Shown: piece by piece, positions 11,209 through 23,400 of the stretch
How the letters are laid out: every line of letters starts with the position of its first letter
How positions within the stretch are numbered: position 1 is the first letter of the stretch
Position numbers and translations under genes: made by a program
The notes under the pieces: generated by a model
Told to the model about the DNA's origin: nothing
Seen by the model: only the letters and a program-made list of their open reading frames with translations
Databases searched by the model: none
NCBI RefSeq assembly: GCF_018687715.1
Contig: NC_056757.1
Span: forward strand, 27,075,501-27,139,500
Direction of reading: 5' to 3'
Length of the DNA: 64,000 bases
From: Carya illinoinensis
Taxonomy: Eukaryota; Streptophyta; Magnoliopsida; Fagales; Juglandaceae

Positions 11209-12127
11209 GTTCCAAAATCTAGGATTTAAGATTCTTTATAATTATTTGTTTAATTTTCTTTTTGAGAAGTACTCTAGCTATAAAGGGATTATGTAAAAAT
11301 AATTCTACAAAGAGATGTGGTTTAATGTAGTTCATTAGATTATAAAAAAAAATTTATTGTAAAGTAGGTCTACTGGATCAGATGAAATCACATCAATTTA
11401 TGAGGTTACTTTTATATAATTTTTTTTATAGACGTAGCAATACTCTTTTTTTCTTTATAAAAAAGAAATAGATAAAATATATGATATTTCTATTATACTA
11501 TTTTCTTCAACATTAATTTAATACCATGAGAGTTCACATGATGTTGGCGTATATCTCTTCTAATTACATATAATATTTAGATAGCTAATTTGAAAAAATC
11601 TAATCCATAACTATGTAAACTAAATTTATATTAATGAATTGTATATATGCTTTCCCATACTGAAAAATTATTAGTTATTATAAATTATATAATCTCTTTG
11701 TTTCGTAATAAAATGTTATGGCATTAAAATTTTTATTTAAACATTATTTTTTAATATTGTAACATATCCACAAGATAAATGTTTGATCTACAAATAAATT
11801 TAATAAAAATAAACTTATAAACTGATATGATTCATTATATTATTAAAAAAATATTTTAAAATAATTATAATATATCTCATTTATTTATAAATTTATTTTT
11901 ATAAAATTGTTTTAAAAATTTATCACCTATTGGCTATTTGTAACAAAATGAAAATAAATAATAAATCCACGCATCAATTACTCCCTTGGGCCTTGCATTT
12001 TTGCTTTGTGCTGGTTCATTTGGGCCGCAAGCCGAGTATGAGATTCAGATTGCTTGCAGATGGCTCCATAAAGAAAGAGAGCTCCGCGTGTTGCAGCCAA
12101 TTAGAGATGCCAGGTTGAGTCATCAAC
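11209..12127. other. Intergenic, upstream of the nucleotide-sugar transporter gene
   Basis: Strongly AT-rich to about 11940, then mixed. No gene is seen. A CCAAT occurs near 12097, and the next 200 bp hold the likely promoter. Confidence 0.5.
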
Positions 12128-12146
12128 CCAATTAGAAACCTCCACG
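12128..12146 (+). promoter_or_regulatory. ER stress response element (ERSE-I), overlapping a G-box
   Basis: CCAAT at 12128-12132, nine bases, then CCACG at 12142-12146 match the ERSE-I consensus CCAAT-N9-CCACG exactly. The CCACG half is part of the palindrome CCACGTGG (12142-12149), a G-box. In plants ERSE is bound by NF-Y with bZIP28/bZIP60 in the unfolded protein response. It lies 203 bp before the start codon of the transporter at 12349, whose Arabidopsis relatives UTr1 and UTr3 are reported to be induced by ER stress (from memory). Function here is inferred. Confidence 0.65.
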
Positions 12147-12348
12147 TGGATATTCTACGTAGGTTCGCGCTCCCTCCCTACTCCTCCTCCCTCCCGATAT
12201 ATGAATCACAACGTCTCCTAGATTCTCAGATTGTTTTGACCTTTGGCACCGTTTCCCTTTTCCCTTTTTTTTATTTTTTAACACTCTGCTTCTGATTTCA
12301 TATTACAACGTAAAAGCTCCGGATCTGAGTCGTCTCCGGCGACACTAA

Positions 12349-15300
12349 ATGGAAGTTCCCGGTGTTGGACTCCGCCGTGTATTAGTGTTAGCCTTTTGCG
12401 TCGCCGGTATTTGGTCTGCCTATATTTATCAAGGTTTTCTCCAGGAAACTCTGTGAGTTTTTTTCTTTTCTCCTTCATTTTTTTTTTAAAGAAAAAAATT
12501 TGCTTTCATTATATATTATTGACTCGATCTCTTATAGAAAACCGGATGGGAGCTTTTATTTTCGGATCACGCGGTGTTTTCCTGATTTTAGGGGTAGTAA
12601 TCGTTTTGCTTTTTGAGTTAAATGAACAAAGGCTTCTCGATTGAATTTTGTGTGGTCTTAGTTGAGATTAGCAATGCTTGGATTCTAGTTTACTGCATTC
12701 TCTATACGAAATTGCAACGACAGTTTGAATGTTTAAATTTATGCTCATGAGTGGCGATGCTGGGATTGTATTGGCACCAATTGTGCAGTTTGGACGAAAC
12801 TATGAGTTTCTATTGTCAGTGATTTGCGTGATTTGAACAACGTTTTATGCTTTTACACCATATGACCTTTGCCAAAGCCTATCGATGCCAACTTTCAAAA
12901 AGTTCAATTTTGGTTCTCTAAACTTTTTAATTGAGATTATCATGTTCGAAGTTTCCCATTAATCTAATAAAATGCGTGAAATGATCACATTCTTTTTTTG
13001 AACAAAAAAAATGATTTTTTTTTTTTTTTTTTCTCTTTTGGTTCTGATTTTTCTCACTTTCTAGGTCGACCAAGCGATTTGGTGCAGATGGGAAGAGGTT
13101 CGAACACCTTTCGTTCCTTAACTTGGCGCAGAATGTAGTATGTTTAATCTGGTCATATATAAGTGAGTTCCTTGCCTTCATTTTTCTGAATTTCCTTCAA
13201 GAAAATTTTACTTTTAGCAAGCGCATAGATTGAGGATATAATTCTGTTATTATTCTGTGCGTTAAACAGTGATAAAGCTTTGGTCCAGTGGTAGTAATGG
13301 CGGTGCTCCTTGGTGGACATACTGGAGTGCTGGCATTACAAATACAATTGGTCCGGCTATGGGAATCGAAGCATTAAAGTATATCAGCTATCCTGCCCAG
13401 GCATGTCTCAAGTTCCACATAAGTCGATAGTTCCCTCATTTTGGGAGGGTGGAGGTGTTGGTATAATACAGGGAGCAGTGGTCTCTATGATTCACTCTGA
13501 GCTTTTTTTGAGAGATTTTTCCAGTTGGATTCTCTGAATGAATCCATCAGCAGTGTCAAAGCCAAGGGGACTGAGTGTGGCCCTGTTGCTCCCCCAAAAA
13601 TTTTCCCTACCTCCCATAAATTCTGAAATGCAGCAGCTTAAAAGACAACCTGCCCCCTCCCCCCTTTTTCTCCCCCAAACTTTAGACATATATATACGTA
13701 TGCATAACAAAAAGGAAGTTCTGCACAACTCTATTCAAAGGAGGAATTTAAATTCTTTTTCATAAGTAGAAATTATTGGAATAGGCAAGCGAAGTTAATA
13801 AGAGCCTTGTGACAGTGAAGAAACGAATAGAGTTAGATGCAGTCTAGCACTTGTGGGAGCTGTGCTGGAGAAAGCATGTTGTCAGTCGCAACTTAGCACT
13901 TGTAGAGGGAGCTTAGTAGTTTATCCTTAACTAACATGGGTTGGTGAATCAAAAGCCGAAACGTGTCCCCTATGTGACACGTCAGCAAATTTTTTTTAAA
14001 AAATACAATAAAATTTTAAATTTATTTAAAATATTAAAAAATACTACATAAAGTCAAACACATTTTAAAAATGTTGTATATAGCAATTGGAGTCTATTTG
14101 GTACCCTCAATTCTGAATCCTGCTATAATGATGGGTAGGCCTGAGCTATCTTTGGAACCATCAAAATGATCAATTTTCAGAGCTCAAAGCTCGACTAATC
14201 TGGGCTCTGAAATAAGATTTTATGTCTCCACAGCTGTCTATAAGCTTCTTTTTCTCCTTTTTTGTGTCCAGTGCTAATTGAATGAAAGGCTATTTCTTCT
14301 TTCAGATTACTTATCGGTGGCCGTATTAACTGATCATTGGGATCTTAAAGAACTCATTTCTTGATTATTGGTGTTTGATGTTGCTTTTGTTAATTGCAGG
14401 TCCTTGCAAAATCCTCAAAAATGATTCCAGGTGAGATACTTAGAAATGACAGACTTAACTGAAATAAGTGTGCTGTCTGTTAGGCGTGCTGGTATCTTAG
14501 TTTAAAAGCATACTTTCACAGACGATACAGTATCTTATATGTTCCTCTTGTAACACGTAAAAAAAATGATTGTTATCTTCTTGTTGTTCATTCCTCTCTT
14601 GTTTGATGCCATCTCTTGTGTGAAAGGCGTGGAGGATCCTGGAGCTGAGATCTGAAAATAGAATTTGCTTTATATGTAGACTTTCTGAAAATGATGGTAT
14701 TTTATTATGCTGTTGCAGTTTTGAGGCCTTGGAAACCATTTTGTACTATAGTTCTTTATACTATGTAATTTTACGCCTTATTTAGAAAGAGATGGTCCCC
14801 TTAATAAAATCAGTGACCCTGGTTTGTAATTTTTTTATTTTGCTCTTTCTTTTCCGTATCAAATAAAATGGTGAGGAAAGCAGTCTAATTATGCATGTTC
14901 TTTTGCATAGTTTATTAAAACTGAATGACTCTATTCTAAGGCATGCCTTCCATTATGTTGTATGAAAAAGTTAGTTAGTGTAACCTTTCCTTAGTCATAA
15001 AAATAAAAGTCAGTGTAACCAAAAAAGTTAGTCAGTGTAACCTTTCCTTAGTGATAAAAATAAAAGTCAGTGTATCCTTTCCTGTTTATTTGTGACTTAG
15101 TGTAGGACTCTATCCTTGCTCTGTTTATGTTTTTTTCCAATTGAGGTTGGATTATTTATACAGCTAGGTTAATATTTTCATGGAATTGATGCTTTTATGA
15201 CTAACTAATGATTTATCTCACTTTTATGCGGTTATGCTGATGGGTACTTTAGTTTATGGGATAAGATACACTTTTCCAGAGTATCTTTGTACTCTCCTTG

Positions 15301-17525
15301 TTGCGGGAGGGGTATCTATATTCGCACTATTAAAGGTGATGATTATACCGATGTTAACTTCTTTTTTTCTTTTTAACCTATGCGTGCATGTTTTTTAAGA
15401 TATGCTTGGAGGAGAGAAAGTACTTGGTTCTTGCAATTTCCATTTCTGACTTTTATATGTTTGTCTCCTCTGTAATACGGTTGATTGCAGACTAGCTCGA
15501 AAACTATCAGCAAGCTGGCTCATCCAAATGCACCTCTTGGATATGGGCTATGTTTTCTGAACCTTGCATTTGATGGATTTACAAATGCTACTCAGGATTC
15601 AATATCCGCCAGGTAAGTCAACAATTTTTTTAAAAATTTTTATTTGATTCACATTTAAAACAAATTGATTTTGTATGATGTTGAGAAACTATTGATTTTT
15701 TTTTTTTTTTTTTGGCTTCCATGCTCTGGTTTGCAAGTCAAAAAGCAAAAAAGAAGAATGCATCTCATTGAAGTTTGTTCTGTACTTAAAAGGCAATTTG
15801 TTTTTAATATTGTTTAAATCTCTGTACCTCTCTACTGCAGAAGAACATGTTAATTTTTGAAAAGACTGTCATTCCCCCATTTATCCCTAGAAATGTCAGG
15901 AAAATGCATAAAGGTCTATACTTTCTTTGTTTATCTTCTACGTGCAAGAAAAAAAATGCATGATGCAGTAAATCTATTCTTCCAACATATTGAATTGATT
16001 TTGCAATAATTACTAAGCAAGATTGCAATAAATTTCACCAATCTGTAGAGACATTTATGTAAATATTGTGGTTCCAGACTATTGATTCTGAGATTATCTT
16101 TTTACCAATATGATGGATTGTGTCCCTCTTGACCTAAAGTCACTTGTTGAACATGGGTCTGATAATTTGGCATGGTAAAGAAGGCAAGATGGAGTTCATT
16201 TGGGTCTTAATTTTGATGACTTTGTATTTGGAGAGAGAGGAATGAGAGAATTTTCGAGGATCATGAACGATCCCCGGAAGAGTTTAGGAGTTTCTTCTGG
16301 AAGACCTTATTTCTATGGGCTATTGCTCTAGATTTTAATGGCCTAAGCTTCCATGATTTTCTTATTTCTGTTTCTAGTACTTAATTAGGTGTATGTTCAT
16401 GTATACCTCCTGTGTACCTGGGCTATGCCCATCTTTTATTAATAAAGCTTTATTACCTATCAAAAAAAAATTTTGATGACTTTGTAGGTTGTATGGACAT
16501 AAACAATGCCAATTAATGTAATTATTAAAAATGCTTAACAATTTTTTCTTTACAAAATCCCCCCATGTGTATTTCACCTTTTTCCATCGGATCTGGAATT
16601 AGAATTTCTGAAGTCTGCACCATTTCACCTTTAAAAATGGTTGATGTCACCCTATTTCTATTATTTACACATTAGATCTGGAATTAGAATTTCTGAAGTC
16701 TGCTCCTCCTCCCTTTTTAGTGATGAAAACACTTCGCACCCTCAAGGTACCATGGGTATTAAGCACTTTGCAACCCAAAGGGCCCAAACTACAAAAACTA
16801 ACACATTGCACCCTCAAACTACCAAAAATTGGAACTTTAATGATCTGGGGCGATATGTCATCTTTTGGTAGTTTGATGGTACGTTTTAGTTTTGGTGCAA
16901 ACTGCTAAACTGCTGATAGATTGAAGGTGCAAAGTATACTTTCTCCCCTTTTATTTCCACCATGGAGTGCGGTGCATTTTTTTCTGGGCAGAGTACCATG
17001 CAAATTGATTATTTTAGAATGGTGAATTCTATCCCTAGAGGCTGTCTTGTGCTTACCAACCCATCTCGAATGGTATATATAGATTTTTCTCAATGTTATT
17101 GGTTTCTCTGGATTAGGTATCCAAAAACAAGTGCCTGGGATATTATGCTAGGGATGAACTTATGGGGTACCATTTACAACATGGTCTACATGTTCGGCTG
17201 GCCACAGGCTAGTGGATTTGAGGCAATCCAGTTTTGCAAGCAGCATCCAGAGGCAGCATGGGATATATTTCTCTATTGCCTTTGTGGGGCAGTGGGCCAG
17301 AATTTCATCTTTCTAACCATAAGTCGATTCGGCTCCCTTGCTAATACCACAATCACCACCACCCGCAAGTTTGTCAGCATCGTGGTTTCATCACTCCTGA
17401 GTGGCAATCCCTTGTCAACAAAACAATGGGGGTGCGTTGCCATGGTCTTCTCCGGGTTGTCATACCAGATCTACCTCAAGTGGAAGAAGTTGCAGAGATT
17501 TCAGAAGAAGAGAAAGCCCATGTAA
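12349..17525 (+). CDS. UTR3: UDP-galactose/UDP-glucose transporter, UTR3/UTR1 type (SLC35B1-like)
   Basis: Seven coding exons (12349-12452, 13065-13162, 13270-13400, 14400-14430, 15232-15335, 15491-15612, 17117-17525) total 999 nt and encode 332 residues, close to the length I recall for Arabidopsis UTR3. All junction phases fit. The protein starts MEVPGVGLRRVLVL and is hydrophobic throughout, with conserved blocks such as QNVVCLIWSY, SAGITNTIGPAMGIEALKY, LGYGLCFLNLAFDGFTNATQ and CGAVGQNFIFLTISRFGSLA. It ends KKRKPM, a KxKxx-type ER retrieval signal. Family members exchange UDP-glucose or UDP-galactose at the ER/Golgi membrane; UDP-glucose in the ER feeds glycoprotein folding control. An ERSE-I lies upstream. 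Oddities: intron 3 begins GC; the acceptor expected for exon 5 reads GG; exon 4 is only 31 nt. UTR3 versus UTR1 is not resolved. Confidence 0.9.
13401..13402 (+). other. GC donor of intron 3 (GC-AG intron)
   Basis: Exon 3 ends CCCAG followed by GCATGT, and exon 4 starts after TTGCAG at 14399. Protein homology on both sides (ISYPAQ then VLAKSSKMIP) forces the junction here. GC-AG introns are a known minor class. Confidence 0.8.
14965..15077 (+). repeat. Tandem duplication of about 56 bp in intron 4
   Basis: Two adjacent copies (14965-15020 and 15021-15077) containing AGTGTAACCTTTCCTTAGT differ at only a few bases. Confidence 0.8.
15199..15231 (+). other. Intron 4 branch site and non-AG acceptor
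   Basis: A good branch-point motif, ACTAACTAAT, starts at 15199 and a pyrimidine-rich tract follows. Where homology and phase place the splice acceptor (15230-15231), the sequence is GCGG rather than GCAG. The exon would continue TTATGCTGATG, completing the conserved residues V-M-L-M. The next AG (15251-15252) would keep the frame but remove seven residues. Confidence 0.7.
16227..16469 (+). mobile_element. 5'-truncated LINE in intron 6 of the transporter gene
   Basis: A perfect 17-bp target duplication, ATTTTGATGACTTTGTA, flanks the insert at 16210-16226 and 16470-16486. The insert encodes the tail of a plant L1-type ORF2 (NERIFEDHERSPEEF, then ALDFNGLSFHDFL), followed by a short 3' UTR with GTGTACCTGGGCTATGCCC and an A tract at 16462-16469. 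It is in the same orientation as the gene and 243 bp long, a typical truncated LINE copy. Confidence 0.85.
16590..16703 (+). repeat. 29-bp direct repeat in intron 6
   Basis: Bases 16590-16618 and 16675-16703 are identical (GATCTGGAATTAG...AGTCTGC), 56 bp apart. The origin is unknown; it may be a local duplication. Confidence 0.8.
16759..16938. mobile_element. Foldback MITE-like element in intron 6
   Basis: Imperfect inverted repeats with ACTTTGCA/TGCAAAGT at the outside and CTCAAACTACCAAAA versus TTTTGGTAGTTTGATGG inside allow the 180-bp stretch to fold on itself. No clear target duplication was identified, so the family is not assigned. Confidence 0.5.
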
Positions 17526-18060
17526 CGTTTTTCAACCATAACCCTCACCCTTCATCATTTTTCCCCATCATATCCCTCTTTGTTATATCATTTATGGGTA
17601 GCCATAAGGCGAAAAAAAAAAAATTAGTAGCCATAAAGTTGCGATGGCTTCAAGTTTAGATGATACCTAAAAGGAATCAGTTGAATGTAACTGTAGATTT
17701 TTATGTAGTAGCACTATATTTTGCCACAACCCTTGCTCAAGCTTATTGTTAATAGTTTCTGTATCTTGTAATCTATATTTGCGAATTATCATGCACAAAA
17801 AACAAAAGGAGAGAGAGTGGCAATTTCTTATAGCGTGGGTGATGGGATGAATTTTGAGTATGGAACTATTGTCTCCTTATGCGCAATATATATATATATA
17901 TATATATATTGACTATGTTAATAAACTTCTAAAATGTTAATAAACTTTTCTTCAGTTTGAAACATTGTTTTCACTCCATTTTGTAAAGAATAAGGTTGTA
18001 ATTGTATATTGAAGCAAACAAACCATATAAAGAGGAGGGGCTTATTTATATAGAAACCAA
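17526..18060 (+). other. 3' UTR and downstream flank of the transporter gene
   Basis: This follows the TAA at 17523-17525. No further coding capacity is seen. Candidate polyadenylation context exists near 17690-17780. An (AT)n microsatellite lies at 17885-17910. Confidence 0.45.
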
Positions 18061-19385
18061 TACCCTATCTACACACAACCAAGCAAGTGGGACACGGTAA
18101 AACGCATAGCAGCATGTAACACCAAGCAATGTGGGGACATATCCTCTAAAACTCGAAGTGGAACACGACAGACCAACTTGAGTTTGGTAACAATTCGTGA
18201 AACTACCTTGAGGATGTGACTTTGTAAAGATGTCCTCGAGCTAGTGTTCAAAGAGTTGCAACTAAACGAAACTTGAATAAGCATTGAAGAAGATGATGAG
18301 GGTGAAGTGGCAATAAATTTTAATACATTTGGAGATTTTAATAAATGGGTGGTGCTACCCCGACCGAGGGCAGCCACCCAACAGCCAATTTTTTTCAAAT
18401 ATTTTTTTAAACTCCTTAAACATTTTTAAAAACAAAAGAAATCATAAATTCATTAAAAAATCACTTATTTAACAATTAAGCAAAAAAATAAAAATAAAAA
18501 AATTCAATCGGTGGGTTTTATAGATGGAAGTAGTGTTTTCCTTTGTAGAGTATGCAAGTACTGCACTCTTAAAAAAAAAAAGGTAAATATGAAATCTATA
18601 TAAAAAAAAATAATTTTTTTTAGTAAGAAATGATACTTCTAGTTGTGAGTGTACAAGTATCGCACAATCATTTTGAAAAAAGTGAATAAATAATGAATCT
18701 AGAAAATTAATTTTAAATAGTAGGCCCTATTTATTTTTTTTTTTAGTGATTGCATGACACTTTTACATTTCATGACTGTACGTAGCATTATTCTTTTTTA
18801 CTAGAGGACTCTACTCTTTTTTAAAATAAGTACACAGTACTTGCACAACTCATGACTACATCTATTGTTACTCTTTTCCTACCTACCTTCAAATAGAATT
18901 ATTCTTCCTTCTAATATATCAAATTCGGTCCTACCAAAACTCAATCAATTTGGACAAGTTTCGGTTGGATCGGGTAGTCAAATTGGTTTGTTAAACAGTT
19001 TTTTTTTCCTAGAAATTTTAAAGAATTTAATTGGGTGGTGGTGCTAGTTTAATAAAGTTTTTGCCTGATTTTTGTTTTTCCCTTTGATGTGATTTAGAAG
19101 ATCACAAGTGATAGAAGTTCGGACTATTTATTGTTATAATTACTCTTTAATGTGGGAAAGAGCAAAATCTTAGTAAGCTGCAGTGCGCCATTAGTAGTTT
19201 ATTGTAGGGATCAATCCAGTTTGCATGGCAGGCAAATGAATGGCTTACCTTCCCTCGAGAAAGTTTTTTTGGTTGTTGGAAGGTTGATGACAGCAAATGA
19301 GGGAGCTTTATTTTGTAGAGAGTTCCCTCCCACTTTTACCAATTGCTTTTGCTTTCCTACTAATAGTACTTGTCTTCCACCACCA
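18061..19385. other. Intergenic, no gene recognised
   Basis: A minus-strand frame at 18069-18398 (109 residues, serine-rich) has no domain I recognise and may be a transposon remnant. The remainder is AT-rich with chance frames only. Confidence 0.4.
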
Positions 19386-19520
19386 TGGCTGCATCTTCCC
19401 CTACCAACGTTTTCAACCCTTCTTCCGCCACAACACTTCCCACTTCTGAAAAACTCAGAGAAAGAGACGTCCGGACAGAAAAACAGTGTCTCCAACGCCA
19501 CAGCCATACTATAATTAAAG
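19386..19520 (+). CDS. Possible orphan first exon, unknown
   Basis: An ATG in good context is followed by about 45 codons of balanced composition (starting MAASSPTNVFNPSS and rich in Ser, Thr and Arg), then a GTACTT donor-like site. The preceding 200 bp is pyrimidine-rich, like a plant leader. I found no following exon before the convergent MYB gene, and I do not recognise the protein. It may be the broken end of a gene or chance. Confidence 0.2.
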
Positions 19521-20434
19521 GTACTTTTCTCCCTTTAAGTAAGGCCTTCCACTTCCTCCTCTCCAGTTTCGTTGTCTCCAATTTCTGCTTCTTCTTTGTA
19601 TGAATCTTTCATTTGATGTTAACCTCTGGGTCTTTGGATGAATGTCTCGTTTATCTTGTTGTTTGCAAGAAACACAAAGGAGGTTACATTTGAAACTCGT
19701 ATTTGATAATTCGGTATGTGCATGTCTCCTGTGATTCTTAGTTCTTGCAGAATTCTCACACGTTTGTTACAAGTTTCTGTAGCTATGATCATGCAGTAGT
19801 TCAAGGGAGGAAAAATAGAGAAGAAGAGGTATTTGCACACCAAAACCAGAAACTCCAATCCATTCACACTAATTAAGTTCATTACATCAGGAATCAAGTT
19901 TAAAAATTAAAGAAAAAAAAAATTACAGCCTTTTTCTATACCCTTTGCACACCCAAAAAAAATAAAAAGGGAATCCATTTCAACTGGTGAATCCTAATTT
20001 TTTTTCTTCTTCCTCTATAATCTTTCATCATATATAGGCGAGCTGCCGATGACTACTTACACTCACAATGACTAGGAATGACATAACAAGTTCTGTACAA
20101 ATCATAAATCAAGACCAAAATCTGGAACACCCAAAACCATATCAAACGAGAAGAAAAACAAAAGAAGTGACACACCGAGCAAACTGGTTTTCGTGTTAAT
20201 GTCAAGGTAGTAAATCTGGCGGGGACTACAGAACACGTTAGATGTGTTGGAAATGGCAGAATGCACCATAACATTCTAGATCTGGGGGGTTTTGGAGTGC
20301 AGATCTCAACATGCCTAACTAAAATTTCATGCCAGAATGGCTGCAATCCTAGGAAACCAAATGAAAAGGCAAGAACTCAACAATGGATCTGGGCCAAGTA
20401 GAATTTCTATTAGGAGGTAGATTGTAGAAGCTGG
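19521..20434 (-). other. 3' UTR and downstream flank of the MYB gene
   Basis: On the minus strand this follows the MYB stop codon (20437-20435). Open frames such as 20053-20346 are short and without domains. Part of it, perhaps to about 20050, is probably 3' UTR, but no poly(A) signal decides the end. Confidence 0.4.
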
Positions 20435-23400
20435 TTATAGACTGTGGAGGAGGGATCTTTTGCAGGATGGTGGCTGTGAAAAATTGGCAAATGGCTCAGT
20501 AGAAGGGGACTCAATTCCAAGTGTTCTTAGTAGGAAGCTCCTTTCCTGGAAACAAAAAAATTGCAACAAAATCCTGTGGTCAGTCTTTGATCAAATTGAG
20601 ACCCTCCAAAATATAATAGAAAAAGTAGAACATAAGGGCAAGTCTAATTGATCTCCTCTCAAAGCTTCACAGGTTATCCAACTCCATCTCGTGAGAGCAA
20701 ATGAATTATCAATCCATGGAAGGGGTAGATTCTACACCTCTAAATTCAGTATGATCCATCAATGAAGTTCTTGACTTCTACATCTCTTCATTTCTTAATA
20801 CACCGTGCCACAAATTTTGTCCTGAGGAAGAAGATTAGCTTTCACTAAATGTTCAAAATTAATCATCCTCTCAGTGTTACGTGGTTGACAAATGACTAAT
20901 TAATTCAAAGCAACATCTAGGGACCCATGGCCTAGTCAGGACATCCCAATAAGATGACTGCTTTCATACTGATGACCCCTCTCCGCACTTGAGGCATTTT
21001 GTCATTTGTTCAGATATAAAAACGTAAGTTTTGGTCATGGTATTTTGCTTTAAAATGGCATATGTTTACACACCTAGTATTTTCGTATGAACAATGGTAA
21101 ACTTGAATATATGGAAAAACAAAAATAGAGTTATGGCTACAATACAGAAAAGGGATGAAGATACATAAAAGGCAAATAAGCTTACTGACAGATTCTCTAC
21201 AAAGAAGTAAAGACTGATAATTAATGTCTTACGTTTCATAATTGGGGAAAAAATAGAATTAGTGTGGAGGCCTGAGGATATAATGTTTTATAATATTGTA
21301 ATATTTTTTTTTAGCTTTACTTCAAACTTTGGTGCCTATAATAATAACGCATAATGTAGCACTTCAAATCTTGGCCATTGTTAAAATTCTGGAATTCTTA
21401 TTTATGATGTGTCAACAAGTTGTAGTCCTGTGTAATTAACAAGCCGCCTCTATGGAATTCTGTCGTCCATATTTTTGTTCCTATGTTTGGTTGAGTCAAC
21501 TGAAATCTCTGATCACCTACATTAAATAGAATCTTATACATATAATATAACCTTGCTAAGTAAAGAAAACAAAGTTGGCTACAATTTTTTTTTAATTCAT
21601 CAAGGTACAGAATTATGAGTTCTTAGTCGAGTTCATTTTTGCACAGCTAGTCTTTCATTATTTTCAAAACCGTCTCTCCAATTTCTCTTTTGTGTATTTT
21701 TCCCCTTGTTTGGTCTGTGTGTGTGTGTGTGTGTGTTAGGAATGATAGTACTATCTACTGCCGAATTGATATGAAGTTTCAAATTTCGATCAGATTGAAC
21801 TTTGGCAGTCTTAGTGGTAAGGTTTTCAATAAACTGAAATGGTAACAACTGTTGCTGCTGCACTACAATTATCAGCTTTACTATCAAAAGATCAAATCAT
21901 ACTAATGTGCCCATGAAAATGAGAGACGTTAAGTCCCTTTTCCATTACTGCTACCACTAATCCTTGATTCATAGTCCTGGTGATGGCTTGACCATTAGAA
22001 GACTCATACATATTGTTTTTAATTTTCACTTGATGTTAGTCATTGGCTTTATAAATGCTATAGTTAAACCCAACTTTTTTGCCACCAATCTGTCTTTTTC
22101 TTCTCTGTAATGGCTAAATAGGTACTCTACGGCCTAAGCTGCTTCTGAGATTATAATCATTAGACTCATTGTATCCTTCTTCTCTGCCATACCATTAATG
22201 CTAAATGAGGCAGTGATTCTTGAGTAGTGACTAGCACTGCTAAGTTTGCTGGCGGTAGGCTTGATAGTGTACTAACTTGTAACTTCTGGTACTATTGCTA
22301 ATTGGATTACTGAGACATATTTGCTATTGCTGATATAAAACACCATACGATATTGCTTATAAATAAAGAACATACGAAAATAGATTTTCCAGGTAGAATA
22401 AAAAATTCTGAATAACTCACACTTTCTGAAAATTTTGGGCTAGGTATCCCTGCTGCTAATGATCTGAACAATGGGGTTACTTGAAGAGGGGAACCAAACT
22501 CTGTACTTAATGAGGCAGAAACAACTCCATCATTGACCACTTGTTCATCACAAGACATGAAAATCCCTGCAATAATTTAATGTTATTAACAGTAGTGCTA
22601 ATTCAGTAGAGAGATTCCATAGTAAATAAGTAAGGAAAGCTTATCAGCCCCTGTATCCAATGTAAGATTTCATTACCTTGCGTTGTAGTTGCACCAGAAG
22701 TCACTCCTGTCTCAAATTCCCCAACATCCGCATGCTCTCCAATATGAATTGATTGTGGCCTAGTTCTGATATCCTGATACAGGGAACATATCTCAGCTTG
22801 TGCTTGCTCCATTTTGTTTCCATCCATATTCGACAGTAGAGTTGATCCTGTACTGTATTCAGAGCTTCCAGGAGACTCATCACACAGATCAGGTTGCCTA
22901 AAGTATAAAGATAACCAATTAGATGTTGATGGGGAGTAATTACCTGCTCAAAGCATTCATCCTAAACGGAAAAAATGCCTTCTTAAATTTGAACATTAAT
23001 CCACACCATAAAATATATATGTTACCTCCAGGATGGTAGACTTCCCTCATCACTATTACTGAAGTTGATATCTTCGAGTTGAAGATCAATATCAGAGATT
23101 CTGTATGTGAGGATATCACTTTCTTTACTTCGGTTCAGAAAATCTTGAAGAACCTGAATATTTGTATTAGATGAATGTTAGAGAGTACAAAAACTCGTGT
23201 GTATTATATTTAAAGCTCTGCTCTAAGGACGACATATGGAGTACTCCAGCACTAATGGCGAATGTTTAAAAAATAAGAAAAAAAAACCCAAGCACATGCA
23301 TGTGGATTTCAAGGGAATCAATCCCATGTTGCTTTTATTATGCGAGTGCTTGCACTTTGGCCATACAGAAAGGCAAGAGATTTTGACTAAAACAAATGAA

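Noticed and set aside
16962..17116. Longer open frame upstream of the last transporter exon
   Set aside because: Protein homology begins exactly after the AG at 17115-17116. The upstream part is intron sequence.
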